Below are positions 28,499 to 38,153 of a stretch of DNA of 64,000 bases, one piece after another. The notes below the pieces were generated by a model that saw only the letters and a list, made by a program, of their open reading frames with translations, searched no databases and was not told where the DNA came from. Location of the stretch: NCBI GenBank assembly GCA_902601455.1, contig CACKNC010000001.1, forward strand, positions 344,240 to 408,239. Direction: 5' to 3'. This DNA comes from an uncultured Alphaproteobacteria bacterium (GTDB lineage Bacteria > Pseudomonadota > Alphaproteobacteria > HIMB59 > GCA-002718135). The translations under genes were made by a program, and so were the position numbers. Position 1 is the first letter of the stretch. Each line of letters opens with the position of its first letter.

Positions 28499-29309
28499 TA
28501 TTGGCATCATTTCAGGTGGTGGAGCACTACCAATAACTATAGGCAAAAACTTAACTAAAAAAAATTTTAATGTCATTTTTTTTGTTATTGAAGAATTTTA
28601 TAATTCTAAAGTTTACAAAGATTTAGATGTAAAAATTATTAATTTAAAATCTGCCAAAAAAATTATCCAATCCTTACAATCTAGAAACATAAATAACATT
28701 ATTATGGTTGGCAATATAATTAGGCCTAGTTTAACTGATTTAAGTTTTGATCTTCAGACTTTTAAATTAGCAAAAAATTTACTTTTAAATAAAACGGGTG
28801 ATAATGATCTACTCATTTCTATAAAAAATTTTTTTATTGATAATGGTTTCAATTATTTAGATTGGAAAATTCATTGCCCTGAACTTTTTGCAAATAAAGA
28901 TAATTTAACAATAAAAAAACCATCGGTTATGGCTAAAAAAAATATTAAAAAAGCATTATCTATATTTAAATCTTTTGGCAGATTGGATGTTGGTCAAAGC
29001 TTAATTATTCAAAATAAAATTGTATTAGGTCTTGAAGCAGTTGAGGGAACAGATAGCTTAATTATAAGATGTAAAAATTATAAAAAAAGTGGTGATAAAG
29101 GAATTTTAGTAAAATTTGCCAAATACAATCAAAGTAACATCATTGATGTACCAACAATTGGCGAACAAACAATAAATTTGTTATCTGAAAATCAATATGA
29201 AGGAGTTTATATTGAAAAAAATAATTGCTTAATAATTGAAAAAGAAAAAACTATTGAGTTAGCTAATAAAAATAATATCTTCATTTCTACTTGTAACAAA
29301 ATTGAATAA
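28491..29309 (+). CDS. lpxI: UDP-2,3-diacylglucosamine diphosphatase LpxI
   Basis: Hydrolyses UDP-2,3-diacylglucosamine to lipid X; this type (DUF1009) replaces LpxH in many Alphaproteobacteria. 272 residues. N-terminal GGGALPITIGKNL motif, GDNDLLISIKNFF near residue 100, LGLEAVEGTDSLI near residue 180, and the conserved Asp segment DVPTIGEQTINL near residue 225. It lies between lpxA and lpxB with 8-base overlaps, the standard order. Confidence 0.94.
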   Translation: MNNIGIISGGGALPITIGKNLTKKNFNVIFFVIEEFYNSKVYKDLDVKIINLKSAKKIIQSLQSRNINNIIMVGNIIRPSLTDLSFDLQTFKLAKNLLLNKTGDNDLLISIKNFFIDNGFNYLDWKIHCPELFANKDNLTIKKPSVMAKKNIKKALSIFKSFGRLDVGQSLIIQNKIVLGLEAVEGTDSLIIRCKNYKKSGDKGILVKFAKYNQSNIIDVPTIGEQTINLLSENQYEGVYIEKNNCLIIEKEKTIELANKNNIFISTCNKIE

Positions 29310-30432
29310 AAATAATAAAAAAATATTTATCTGTTGTACTGAGCAATCAGGTGAAAATATAGTTTTTAATATTTGTAAAAAATTAAAAAAATACAATTAC
29401 CAAATAGATGGTGTTTGTGGGAAATTATCAGAACAATATTTTACTAAAAAATATTATGATATTAGTTTATTTAAATCTTTAGGTTTAGTAGAAATATTTT
29501 TTTCAATACCAAGAATTCTAAAAATAATTAATGAACTTAAAAATCAAATATTATTAAATAATTATGATCTAATTATATGTGTTGACTCTCCTGATTTTAA
29601 TTATCAATTAGCTAAACGAGTTAAAAAAAATTATAATAAAAAAATTATTCAGATTGTTGCTCCAACAGTATGGGCTTGGAGAAAGGGTAGGGCAATAAAA
29701 TTCTCTAGAGTATTTGACGAAATCTTTACTTTATTTAACTTTGAGAGAAAATATTTTGAAAATAAAGGTTTAAAATCAACGTTTATTGGTCATCCTATTT
29801 CTTTGATAAATGAAACTGATTATAATGATAAAAAAAATAAAAATTTAATAGCATTTTTACCAGGTAGTAGAGAAAATGAAATTGATAAACTATTTCCCTA
29901 TTTGAAAAATATTTATGATCATTTAAAAGATCAAAATATAAAAAATTTTAAAATATTTATCCCAACACTTCCTCATTTAGTTAATAAAATAACTTACTTA
30001 ACAAAAAACTGGGAAATTGAGACCATAATTTCTGTTAACAATGAAACAAAAGAAGCATTATATAATAATGTTTTTATTAGTATTACTTGTTCAGGAACTG
30101 CTTCACTGGAAATTTCCAAAAGAATGATTCCTCAAATAGTAATATATAAACTAAATTTTTTAACATTTTATATATTTTCTTTATTAGTTAAGGTTAAGTT
30201 TGCAAATATAATTAATATTCTAAGTAATAAAATGATAATAAAAGAAGTTGTTAATAGAGAGCTTAACCAAAGAAGCTTAATAAAAGCTTTTGAGATGCTT
30301 TTTAGTGATCAAAATTTTAGAGATAAACAAATTTTAGAAATTCGAAAATATTTACCAGAAATACAAAGTAAAAATAATCCTTATGACATCTGTGAAAAAA
30401 GAATTACTGAAATTATTTCCACAACCACTTAA
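29302..30432 (+). CDS. lpxB: Lipid-A-disaccharide synthase
   Basis: GT19-family glycosyltransferase joining UDP-diacylglucosamine and lipid X. 376 residues. Motifs: [11 protein letters not shown] at the N-terminus (family GExSGD), [33 protein letters not shown], and [15 protein letters not shown] start at 29302 inside lpxI. Its last 20 bases overlap the end of gltA on the opposite strand, a tail-to-tail arrangement with no room for a conventional terminator. Confidence 0.94.
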   Translation: MNKNNKKIFICCTEQSGENIVFNICKKLKKYNYQIDGVCGKLSEQYFTKKYYDISLFKSLGLVEIFFSIPRILKIINELKNQILLNNYDLIICVDSPDFNYQLAKRVKKNYNKKIIQIVAPTVWAWRKGRAIKFSRVFDEIFTLFNFERKYFENKGLKSTFIGHPISLINETDYNDKKNKNLIAFLPGSRENEIDKLFPYLKNIYDHLKDQNIKNFKIFIPTLPHLVNKITYLTKNWEIETIISVNNETKEALYNNVFISITCSGTASLEISKRMIPQIVIYKLNFLTFYIFSLLVKVKFANIINILSNKMIIKEVVNRELNQRSLIKAFEMLFSDQNFRDKQILEIRKYLPEIQSKNNPYDICEKRITEIISTTT

Positions 30433-31762
30433 AAATTGATTTTTTCTCTCTAGTAGCTTCTTGTTGATAGTCTCTAGACGTTTTTCCTAGGTATAACTGT
30501 CTAGGTCTTCCAATTTTATTAATAGGATCTTCTATCATTTCTTTCCATTGCGAAATCCAGCCAACGGTTCTTCCAATAGCAAATAATACCGTAAACATAC
30601 TTGTGGGAAAGCCTAGTGCTTTTAAAATAAAGCCAGAATAAAAATCTACATTTGGAAAAAGTTTTTTTTGAATAAAATATTCATCTTCAAGAGCAATTCT
30701 TTCCAATTCTAATGCTACTTTTAATAGAGGATCATCATGTTTATTCAGCTCTTCTAATACTTCATATGCACTTTCTTTCATTACTTTTGCTCTAGGGTCA
30801 TAATTTTTATAAACTCTGTGTCCAAAACCCATGAGTCTAAATGGATCGTTCTTATCTTTTGCTTTTTTAATATACTCTGGAATTTTTTTAACATCACCAA
30901 TTTCTTCAAGCATCTTAATTACAGCTTCATTTGCACCTCCGTGTGCAGGACCCCAAAGTGATGCAATACCTGATGCTATACAAGCAAAAGGATTTGCTCC
31001 AGATGAACCAGCTAACCTTACAGTAGATGTAGAAGCATTTTGCTCATGATCTGCATGAAGAATAAAAAATCTATCCATAGCTTTAACAATTTTTGGACTA
31101 ATTTTGTATTCTTCAGTTGGAACAGAAAAAGTCATATATAAAAAGTTTTCCGCATAAGACAAATCATTTCTCGGATATACAAAGGGCTGTCCTACTGAAT
31201 ATTTATATGCCATTGCACCTATAGTAGGCATTTTTGCAATTAATCTATGACATGCTACCATTCTTTGATTAACGTCTGAGAAGTCAGTACTATCATGATA
31301 AAAAGCTGATAATGCACCAACAACTCCAACCATAATAGCCATAGGATGTGCATCTCTTCTAAACCCTCTGTATAGGTGGACAAGTTGTTCATGGATCATT
31401 GTATGGTTAGTGATTACATCTTTAAATTTTTGTTTATCTTCTGGAGAGGGTAGGTCTCCATGCAAAAGCAAATAACAAACTTCTAAAAACTCACTCTTAC
31501 TGGCAAGCTCATGTATATCATAACCTCTATGTCTCAATATACCTTTATTACCATCAATATAAGTAATAGATGAGTCACATGAGGCTGTTGATGTGAAACC
31601 TGGGTCATAGGTAAACATTCCTGTTTCTTGATATAATTTTCTAATATCTAATACATCTGGACCATCTGTTCCTTTGATAACTGGAAGATCATATGATTTG
31701 CCTGTTTCATTGTTAAATAATGTAAAAGAATTTTTCTGATTATTATCTTCGTAATCTGCCAT
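30413..31762 (-). CDS. gltA: Citrate synthase (type II)
   Basis: Condenses acetyl-CoA and oxaloacetate at entry to the TCA cycle. 449 residues. Catalytic residues are all visible: His274 in [11 protein letters not shown], His315 in [13 protein letters not shown], Asp373 in NVDFYSG. The N-terminal extension with beta strands (residues 1-60) is typical of the hexameric NADH-sensitive type. One base separates it from gltX upstream, so the two are probably cotranscribed, with lexA before them. Convergent overlap with lpxB. Confidence 0.97.
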   Translation of the reverse strand: MADYEDNNQKNSFTLFNNETGKSYDLPVIKGTDGPDVLDIRKLYQETGMFTYDPGFTSTASCDSSITYIDGNKGILRHRGYDIHELASKSEFLEVCYLLLHGDLPSPEDKQKFKDVITNHTMIHEQLVHLYRGFRRDAHPMAIMVGVVGALSAFYHDSTDFSDVNQRMVACHRLIAKMPTIGAMAYKYSVGQPFVYPRNDLSYAENFLYMTFSVPTEEYKISPKIVKAMDRFFILHADHEQNASTSTVRLAGSSGANPFACIASGIASLWGPAHGGANEAVIKMLEEIGDVKKIPEYIKKAKDKNDPFRLMGFGHRVYKNYDPRAKVMKESAYEVLEELNKHDDPLLKVALELERIALEDEYFIQKKLFPNVDFYSGFILKALGFPTSMFTVLFAIGRTVGWISQWKEMIEDPINKIGRPRQLYLGKTSRDYQQEATREKKSIFKWLWK

Positions 31763-31763
31763 T

Positions 31764-33161
31764 TTATACTTTATATTTGTTTATTCTTTTTATTGATTCT
31801 TCTTTATCTAATATCATAAATATATCAGTAATAGAAGGTCCATTATAATTATTAGTAAGTAAAAATCTAACTGGTTTACCAATAATAGGAAATTTTAAAT
31901 TATTTTTTTTTAAAAAATCTTTAATTTCTGAATTGATAACATCATACTCCCAATTTTTAATACTATTTATTAGCTCTAAAAAATTATTAAAACATTTATT
32001 AAATTCTTGTTCGAATATTTCATTTTTTAACACTTCAAAGTTTGAGTTAAAATATATTTCTGCAATATTTACAATTTCTTCATATTTAGAAATGTCTTTT
32101 TTATAGATATTAAAAATTTTAATTAACTTTTCTTCATCCTTATCGAGATATTTTTGTAAGTTTATATTTGATTTACAATAGTTAATGAATAATTCTAAAT
32201 TTTTTTCTTGTCTTAAATAATAATTATTAAAGAAATCAAGTTTTTTGTAATTAAAAATACTTGCTGATTTAGATAAATCATTAATATTAAACATTGATAT
32301 TATGTTATTTAATTGAATAATTTCATCATCACCTTTTTTAGGAGACCATCCCAATAAAATTAAATTATTAATTATAGCTTCTGGCAAATAACCTTGTTTT
32401 TTTAAATCTATTAAATTAACCGCACCGTGCCTCTTTGATAGTTTTGATCCATCCTCTCCATGTATAAGGGGAATATGTGCGTAAGTTGGAATCTCCCAGT
32501 TCATGTATTCATAAATAAATTTTTGCCTGAAATAGTTATTTAAATGATCATCGCCTCTAATGATAAAATTGACTCCAAGATCATGGTCATCAACAACAAC
32601 AGATAACATGTAAGTAGGTGTACCATCTCTACGAACAAGAACATAGTCGTCTATTTCAGATTTATTAACTTCAACAGTACCCTGAACAACATCTTCTAAT
32701 ATTTCTTTGTTATCGATAGGTATCTTTATTCTGATCACATAATTTTTTTCAAGACTTTGCACTTCAGTGTTTTTGGCACAAGAAATACATATTTTTTTTG
32801 AAGTAATATCGCCTGAGTTTATTTTTTTTCTTCTTTCGTTAAGCTCTTCTTCACTGCATACGCATTTAAATGCATTGCCATTAACTAAAAGTTTATTGGC
32901 TATTTCTAGATGTCTATTAATATTATGAGATTGAATTTGTGGTTCATTGTCCCAATCTATACCCAGCCATTTTAGGCCGCTAAGAATATTATTTTTAAAT
33001 TCTTCTTTTGATCTATCTTTATCAGTATCTTCAATTCTTAAGTATAATTTTGAATCATTGTTTTTTGATTTGCATATATAATTTATAAGTGCTGTTCTTG
33101 CGCTCCCAATGTGAAGATTTCCTGTAGGAGAGGGGGCAAATCTAGTAATCATTTTAGTCAT
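31764..33161 (-). CDS. gltX: Glutamyl-tRNA synthetase
   Basis: Class I synthetase for tRNA-Glu, 465 residues. HIGS motif at residues 17-20 ([12 protein letters not shown]), KLSKR at 240-244, and a Cys4 zinc-like site C100-x-C102 ... C125-xx-C128. The C-terminal anticodon-binding region is rich in Lys/Asn. Many Alphaproteobacteria have two GltX copies, one serving tRNA-Gln; which this is cannot be told here. It starts 14 bases after lexA and ends one base before gltA. Confidence 0.95.
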   Translation of the reverse strand: MTKMITRFAPSPTGNLHIGSARTALINYICKSKNNDSKLYLRIEDTDKDRSKEEFKNNILSGLKWLGIDWDNEPQIQSHNINRHLEIANKLLVNGNAFKCVCSEEELNERRKKINSGDITSKKICISCAKNTEVQSLEKNYVIRIKIPIDNKEILEDVVQGTVEVNKSEIDDYVLVRRDGTPTYMLSVVVDDHDLGVNFIIRGDDHLNNYFRQKFIYEYMNWEIPTYAHIPLIHGEDGSKLSKRHGAVNLIDLKKQGYLPEAIINNLILLGWSPKKGDDEIIQLNNIISMFNINDLSKSASIFNYKKLDFFNNYYLRQEKNLELFINYCKSNINLQKYLDKDEEKLIKIFNIYKKDISKYEEIVNIAEIYFNSNFEVLKNEIFEQEFNKCFNNFLELINSIKNWEYDVINSEIKDFLKKNNLKFPIIGKPVRFLLTNNYNGPSITDIFMILDKEESIKRINKYKV

Positions 33162-33175
33162 TTGTAAAACGACTA

Positions 33176-33811
33176 TTAATTATATTTTCTTATAATGCCA
33201 GATAAAGTACCTTGAATTTGTACTTCCCCAATGTTGTGTTCTTTAATGTCATATGCCTTATTTGCAGGAATTAGATAAATTTTTTGATTGGTCATTTTAA
33301 TTTTTTTAAGAGTAATTTCATTATCTAATGTTAACACTGCTGCAATTTTGCCATTTTCAGCAGAGGTAGTCTTTTTTATAATAGCTATATCTCCATCAAA
33401 AATACCCTCATCTATCATTGATAGACCTTTGACTTTTAAGCCAAAATATGTGGAATGTTTTGAGACTAGTGATTTGGGAACGGAAATCATGGAGTCAGAT
33501 GAATTTATAGCTTCAATCGCTTCACCTGCAGCTATTGAGCCAACCAATGGAATATTTAAAAAGCTATTTTCCGAAGAGGTAACAATTGAACTATTATTTT
33601 GAAGTTCTTTTGTTATCTCCATTGCTCTTGCTTTATGCTTTAAGCGCTTGATATAACCCCTTTGTTCTAAACTAGTAATTAATCTATGAATTCCTGATTT
33701 AGATTTTAAATTAACCGCATTCTTCATTTCCTCAAAAGATGGAGAGATATCGTTTGATGATATATAATCTCTAAGATAAACAAATAGCTCTTTTTGTTTT
33801 TTAGTTAACAT
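33176..33811 (-). CDS. lexA: SOS repressor LexA
   Basis: Represses DNA damage genes and self-cleaves when RecA is activated. 211 residues: winged-helix DNA-binding domain (1-70), linker, then S24 peptidase domain. The cleavage site Ala95-Gly96 lies in GSIAAGEAIE; the catalytic dyad is Ser131 (VKGLSMIDEG) and Lys169 (NEITLKK). The N-terminus MLTKKQKELF matches the family and fixes the start. An exact GTTC-N7-GTTC box sits two bases upstream of the ATG, implying autoregulation. gltX and gltA follow closely and may share the transcript. Confidence 0.96.
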   Translation of the reverse strand: MLTKKQKELFVYLRDYISSNDISPSFEEMKNAVNLKSKSGIHRLITSLEQRGYIKRLKHKARAMEITKELQNNSSIVTSSENSFLNIPLVGSIAAGEAIEAINSSDSMISVPKSLVSKHSTYFGLKVKGLSMIDEGIFDGDIAIIKKTTSAENGKIAAVLTLDNEITLKKIKMTNQKIYLIPANKAYDIKEHNIGEVQIQGTLSGIIRKYN

Positions 33812-33813
33812 AT

Positions 33814-33828
33814 GTTCTATATATGTTC
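33814..33828 (-). promoter_or_regulatory. LexA operator (alphaproteobacterial SOS box)
   Basis: Plus-strand bases read GTTC (33814-33817), seven bases, GTTC (33825-33828). This exactly matches the GTTC-N7-GTTC direct repeat known as the LexA site of Alphaproteobacteria. It ends two bases from the lexA start codon and overlaps the candidate -10. Confidence 0.88.
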
Positions 33829-33846
33829 TCTTCTGAAAAATTACAA
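33818..33846 (-). promoter_or_regulatory. Candidate lexA promoter overlapping the SOS box
   Basis: Minus strand: TTGTAA (33846-33841), a 17-base spacer, TATATA (33823-33818). The A of the lexA ATG is the seventh base after the -10, so initiation at the normal distance would give a leaderless mRNA. No ribosome binding site is seen before the ATG. Confidence 0.6.
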
Positions 33847-33864
33847 TAATTATTTTATTGAAAT

Positions 33865-34332
33865 TTAAGACTTAAAAATACCGGATTTACCACCTTTTTT
33901 AGAAATTAGCTTTATATTAGCTATTTTAATCGATTTATTTAAATATTTGCACATATCATAAATAGTTAGACAACTAATAGTTACAGCAGTCAATGCTTCC
34001 ATTTCTACGCCAGTTTTTGAGCTAGTTTTAACTATTGCCTTAACTTTCATTGAGTGTTTTTTTAAATTTTTGATTATTTCAATATTAACAGCGTCAATTG
34101 GAATGTTGTGACAAAGAGGTATTAATTTAGACGTTTCTTTCGCCCCCATAATTCCTGCTAGAATAGCTATATTTTTAATACTGCCTTTTTTTGACTTTAA
34201 ACTTTCAATTTTTTTAAAACTATTTTTATCAAATATTACATCTCCCTCAGCTTCGGCAATTCTTTGAGTGATATTTTTATCTCCAACATCTACCATGGTG
34301 GGGGAGTTTTTTTTATCTAAGTGACTAACCAT
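33865..34332 (-). CDS. moaC: Cyclic pyranopterin monophosphate synthase MoaC
   Basis: Second step of molybdenum cofactor synthesis. 155 residues. Typical motifs: MVDVGDKNITQRIAEAEG near the N-terminus, AGIMGAKETSKLIPLCHNI (family LCHPL) and the TGVEMEALTAVTISCLTIYDMCK segment. It overlaps trpC by 8 bases. In related genomes moeA usually follows; here lexA comes next with a 53-base gap, so moeA is absent from this position. Confidence 0.95.
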   Translation of the reverse strand: MVSHLDKKNSPTMVDVGDKNITQRIAEAEGDVIFDKNSFKKIESLKSKKGSIKNIAILAGIMGAKETSKLIPLCHNIPIDAVNIEIIKNLKKHSMKVKAIVKTSSKTGVEMEALTAVTISCLTIYDMCKYLNKSIKIANIKLISKKGGKSGIFKS

Positions 34333-35119
34333 TATTTAATAACTTTTTTATAAAAGTTGCATAATCTTTTGATCTTAAAATTGACTCACCAATAAGAAAA
34401 TTAAAAATTCCAAGATCGTTATACATATTTATATCCTTTGCTGTTTTAATACCACTTTCAGCTATAACAGTATAATCTTTACTTATACTTGTAAATAAAC
34501 TTACAGAATTATTAAGATCGGTTTTAAGATTTTTTAAATTTCTATTGTTTATGCCTAAAATAGGATAATCTAATTTTAAGGCTCTTTTTATTTCATTTTC
34601 ATCATGCGTTTCAATAATGCAATCTAAATTTAATTCATTAGCAATTTTTAAGAATTTTTTTAACTCTTCATCACTTAATATTGAAACAATTAGTAATATT
34701 ACATCTGCTTGGTAAACTTTACTTTCGTAAATTTGATATTCATCAATAATAAAATCTTTTCTTAAAATCGGTATATTTGTATTTTGCTTAATAAAGGATA
34801 AATGATCTATTTCGCCTTTAAAATAATTTTTTTCAGTTAAAACTGATAATGCTTTTACCCCAGCTCTTTCATAAATTTTAGCAATTTCTATAGGTTCATA
34901 ATTTTGGATAATTTCTCCTGCGCTTGGACTTGCTTTTTTAATTTCCCCAATAATAAAATTTTTTCTCTCTTCAACTGATTTAATAATAACATTTTTAAAA
35001 TCCCTTTTATTTATTTGATCAGATATAAGTTTCTTAAGAGAGTTAAGTGAACATTTTTTTTTTAATATTTCTAATTCTAATTTTTTGTCTTCACAAATTT
35101 TTTTTAAAATATTATTCAT
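34325..35119 (-). CDS. trpC: Indole-3-glycerol phosphate synthase
   Basis: Tryptophan pathway ring closure, (beta/alpha)8 barrel of 264 residues. Motifs: GEIKKASPSAGEI (catalytic Lys), LRKDFIIDEYQIYES, IETHDENEI, LGINNRNLKNL and the phosphate-binding AESGIKT. It is monofunctional, not fused to TrpF. It overlaps both trpD and moaC by 8 bases within the trpEGDC-moaC run. Confidence 0.96.
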   Translation of the reverse strand: MNNILKKICEDKKLELEILKKKCSLNSLKKLISDQINKRDFKNVIIKSVEERKNFIIGEIKKASPSAGEIIQNYEPIEIAKIYERAGVKALSVLTEKNYFKGEIDHLSFIKQNTNIPILRKDFIIDEYQIYESKVYQADVILLIVSILSDEELKKFLKIANELNLDCIIETHDENEIKRALKLDYPILGINNRNLKNLKTDLNNSVSLFTSISKDYTVIAESGIKTAKDINMYNDLGIFNFLIGESILRSKDYATFIKKLLNNG

Positions 35120-36113
35120 CAGTAATCCTAGATATAAATTCTTTAGTTCTCCCTTCAGCTATAGATTTTTCAGCTATTAAAGCTCCTTCTTTTATATTAA
35201 TTGCTTTTCCTGATAAGTAGATTGCTGCACCCGCATTTATTTCAACAATTTTTTGAAATTGATTATAATCTCCATTAATCATTTTCATAAAACACTCAGC
35301 ATTATATTTAGGGTCACCACCTTTGATATCGTCAAGTGAAATATACTCATATCCAATATCACGTGGATCAAAATTATAATTTGCAATCTTTTTATTCTGA
35401 AGTTCACATATATAAGTATTTTGACTTAGAGTAATCTCGTCTAATCCATCAAACCCATGAACAACCATTACTTTATTTGAACCTAATTCATTTAACACTT
35501 CACAATGAGTGTTTAGCCATCTTTTATCATAGACGCCTAAGAGTTGATTTTTAGCATTTGCAGGATTGGTTAATGGTCCTAGAAGATTGAAAATTGTTCT
35601 AGTTTTTAGAGTTTTTCTGACATTTATTACATGTTTCATTGCTGAGTGATGAAACTGAGCAAACATAAAACAAAAATTATTATTTTTTAATTGTTGTTCT
35701 AAAACTTTTGAGTCATCTGAAAATTTATAGCCAATGTTCTCAAGCATATCAGCAGACCCAGATTTAGAACTTACAGATTTATTCCCATGTTTTGCAACTG
35801 TTACCCCACAACTTGCAGCGACTAAGGAAGCAGCAGTGGATATGTTCAAAGTATCTGACATATCACCTCCAGTGCCACATGTATCAACAATATTGTCTGT
35901 AGCTTCAATTTTTAAAGACTTCGATCTCATAATTTTTGTTGCACCAAGTATTTCATCTTTAGTTTCTCCTTTTATCTTTAGAGAAATTAAAATTGCAGAT
36001 GTATCAATCTCGTTTACTTCGCCATTCATGATGGCGTTAAAAAGTAAAAATGATTCATCAGAAGTTAAATTATTTTGTGAGATTAATTTATTTTTTATAT
36101 TACTAATGTCCAT
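35112..36113 (-). CDS. trpD: Anthranilate phosphoribosyltransferase
   Basis: Couples anthranilate to PRPP. 333 residues. The PRPP motif GTGGD is at residues 80-84, followed by SDTLNISTAASLVAA and KHGNKSVSSKSGSADMLE; the anthranilate-binding region is MKHVINVRKTLKTRTIFNLLGP. Glutamine amidotransferase activity is on separate TrpG. Start overlaps trpG by 11 bases. Confidence 0.96.
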   Translation of the reverse strand: MDISNIKNKLISQNNLTSDESFLLFNAIMNGEVNEIDTSAILISLKIKGETKDEILGATKIMRSKSLKIEATDNIVDTCGTGGDMSDTLNISTAASLVAASCGVTVAKHGNKSVSSKSGSADMLENIGYKFSDDSKVLEQQLKNNNFCFMFAQFHHSAMKHVINVRKTLKTRTIFNLLGPLTNPANAKNQLLGVYDKRWLNTHCEVLNELGSNKVMVVHGFDGLDEITLSQNTYICELQNKKIANYNFDPRDIGYEYISLDDIKGGDPKYNAECFMKMINGDYNQFQKIVEINAGAAIYLSGKAINIKEGALIAEKSIAEGRTKEFISRITDE

Positions 36114-36681
36114 AATGAATAAGGTTTAAAAAATTACTCAATAAATTTTTACCAATCTCGGTTCCAATACTCTCTGGATGAAATTGAAAACCATAAATTG
36201 GCAGTTGTGTATGAGCTATTCCCATAATAATTTTATTATTTGTTTCTGCTGTTATTATAAAATCTTTTGATAGGGTATTTCTGTCAATAATTAAAGAGTG
36301 ATATCTTGTTGCTAAAAAATTAGTTTCAATATTTTTAAATATATCGTGATCAAAATGTTTCATTTTATCAATTTTTCCATGCATAATTTCATTACATTTT
36401 ATGATTTTTCCCCCAAATGCCTGACCTATAGATTGATGACCTAAGCAAATGCCTAAAATTGGAAATGTAGTTTTTAGTTCATTAATTAGGTTAAGGCAGA
36501 TACCTGCTTCATCTGGCGTACAAGGTCCAGGAGAAATTACAATGGCTTTAGGTTTAATTTGTCTAATTTCATCAATTGTTATTTTATCATTTCTATATAT
36601 TTCTACTTCTGCTCCTAGTTCGTTTAAATAATGTTTAACATTATAAGTAAAGCTATCGTAATTATCGATTAAAAGTATCAT
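36103..36681 (-). CDS. trpG: Anthranilate synthase glutamine amidotransferase subunit
   Basis: Class I glutamine amidotransferase giving ammonia to TrpE. 192 residues; catalytic triad Cys79 (ILGICLGHQ), His168 and Glu170 (FQFHPES). It could also serve 4-amino-4-deoxychorismate synthesis (PabA), since no separate pabA is in the window, but its position directly after trpE supports TrpG. Overlaps trpE by 4 bases. Confidence 0.94.
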   Translation of the reverse strand: MILLIDNYDSFTYNVKHYLNELGAEVEIYRNDKITIDEIRQIKPKAIVISPGPCTPDEAGICLNLINELKTTFPILGICLGHQSIGQAFGGKIIKCNEIMHGKIDKMKHFDHDIFKNIETNFLATRYHSLIIDRNTLSKDFIITAETNNKIIMGIAHTQLPIYGFQFHPESIGTEIGKNLLSNFLNLIHYGH

Positions 36682-38153
36682 TGATTATATTTGTAAGAGT
36701 CTCTAGCTGCAGCCATCAAGGCTCCAGCTTTATTTAGTGTTTCTTGATATTCATCATCAGGGTTTGAGTCATAAACTACTCCACCACCTGCTTGAACATA
36801 CAGTTTTTTGTCTTTTACTAATCCACTTCTTAAACTTATGCAGGTGTCCATATCTCCATTTGCATCAAAATATCCCATACACCCAGCATAAAAACTTCTA
36901 TTTAGATTTTCAAGTTCTTCAATTATTTCCATCGCTCTAATTTTTGGAGCACCTGAGACTGTTCCAGCTGGAAAGCCAGCCTTTAATGCATCTACAGCAT
37001 CGTATTTTTCATCAATGGCGCCTTCAACATTTGAAACAATATGCATAACATGAGAGTAATACTCAATTATCATTTTTTCTGTTACCTTTACTGATTTATT
37101 TTTAGCCACTCTCCCAACATCATTTCTTCCTAAGTCTAAAAGCATTAAATGTTCAGCAAGTTCTTTTTGATCTTCAAGTAAATCTTTTGATAATTCAAAA
37201 TCTTCATTTGCATTCTTCCCTCTTTTGCGAGTACCAGCAATTGGTCTTATAGTAACCTTTCCTTTTCTTAGTTGAACTAATAATTCTGGACTTGAGGCAA
37301 CTAAACCAAAGTTATCAAAGTTTAAATTTACTAAATAGGGAGAGGGGTTTAATCTTCTTAGAGATCGATACAAACTTATTGCCTCTAAATCATAATTTGT
37401 TTCAAATCTTTGAGAAGTAACAACCTGGAAAATATCACCTTTTTTAATATATTCTTTTGCTTGTGCAATAATTGAAAAATATTCTTCTTTAGAATAATTT
37501 GATACAAAGTTTAGATCGGATTGTATTTGATTTTTTTTGGTCTGGACAAGGCTTTCTTTTAATTGATTTACTTTTATTTTCAAAATTTCTTGAGCATTTT
37601 CATAGGCGTTCTCTACGTCTTTATCTTTATAAGGATATACGACTGTCATCACAGTTATACTGTCCTTAATATTATCAAATACAGTTACTATTTTAGGTCT
37701 TATTAAAACAGAGTCAGGTATATTTATATTATCTGTATTTCTTAGATCTATTTCTTCCATATATTGAATCATAGGATAACCTAAATAACCAACAAGTATG
37801 GGGTAGGGTACTTCTATTTCACCTTTATCAAACTTTGAATTTCCTATTAGGTTTTTAAGAGACTCTATTGGCTTTTCTGATATTTCATAATCATAATTAT
37901 TATCTAGATAAGTAATAGATGCTTTATTATTTTTAACTTCCCAAACTATATCAGGATCACAGCCAAGTAGTGAATATCTACCTCTCAGACTCCCTCCTTC
38001 AACTGATTCTAACAAAAATGAATATTTCTGATTTTTTTTTAACTTTAATAAACATGATATAGGCGTCTCTATATCTGCAATTAAATCAGTAGTTAAAATT
38101 TGAGGTTTATTATTTTTAAGACCTTCAATGAAACTTTTTTTTATTTCATTCAT
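36678..38153 (-). CDS. trpE: Anthranilate synthase component I
   Basis: Converts chorismate to anthranilate. 491 residues. The N-terminal LLES motif at residues 47-50 is the tryptophan feedback site, so allosteric inhibition is likely. C-terminal chorismate-binding motifs: IKKGDIFQVVTSQRF, RPIAGTRKRG, LLDLGRNDVGRV, and AGFPAGTVSGAPKIRAMEII. The start shares one base with the stop of the upstream ppiD-like gene, leaving no space for a trp leader or attenuator. Confidence 0.96.
   Translation of the reverse strand: MNEIKKSFIEGLKNNKPQILTTDLIADIETPISCLLKLKKNQKYSFLLESVEGGSLRGRYSLLGCDPDIVWEVKNNKASITYLDNNYDYEISEKPIESLKNLIGNSKFDKGEIEVPYPILVGYLGYPMIQYMEEIDLRNTDNINIPDSVLIRPKIVTVFDNIKDSITVMTVVYPYKDKDVENAYENAQEILKIKVNQLKESLVQTKKNQIQSDLNFVSNYSKEEYFSIIAQAKEYIKKGDIFQVVTSQRFETNYDLEAISLYRSLRRLNPSPYLVNLNFDNFGLVASSPELLVQLRKGKVTIRPIAGTRKRGKNANEDFELSKDLLEDQKELAEHLMLLDLGRNDVGRVAKNKSVKVTEKMIIEYYSHVMHIVSNVEGAIDEKYDAVDALKAGFPAGTVSGAPKIRAMEIIEELENLNRSFYAGCMGYFDANGDMDTCISLRSGLVKDKKLYVQAGGGVVYDSNPDDEYQETLNKAGALMAAARDSYKYNQ

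Noticed and set aside
35734-36129. 131-residue plus-strand ORF opposite trpD
   Set aside because: Shadow of trpD; composition and residues do not look like a protein.
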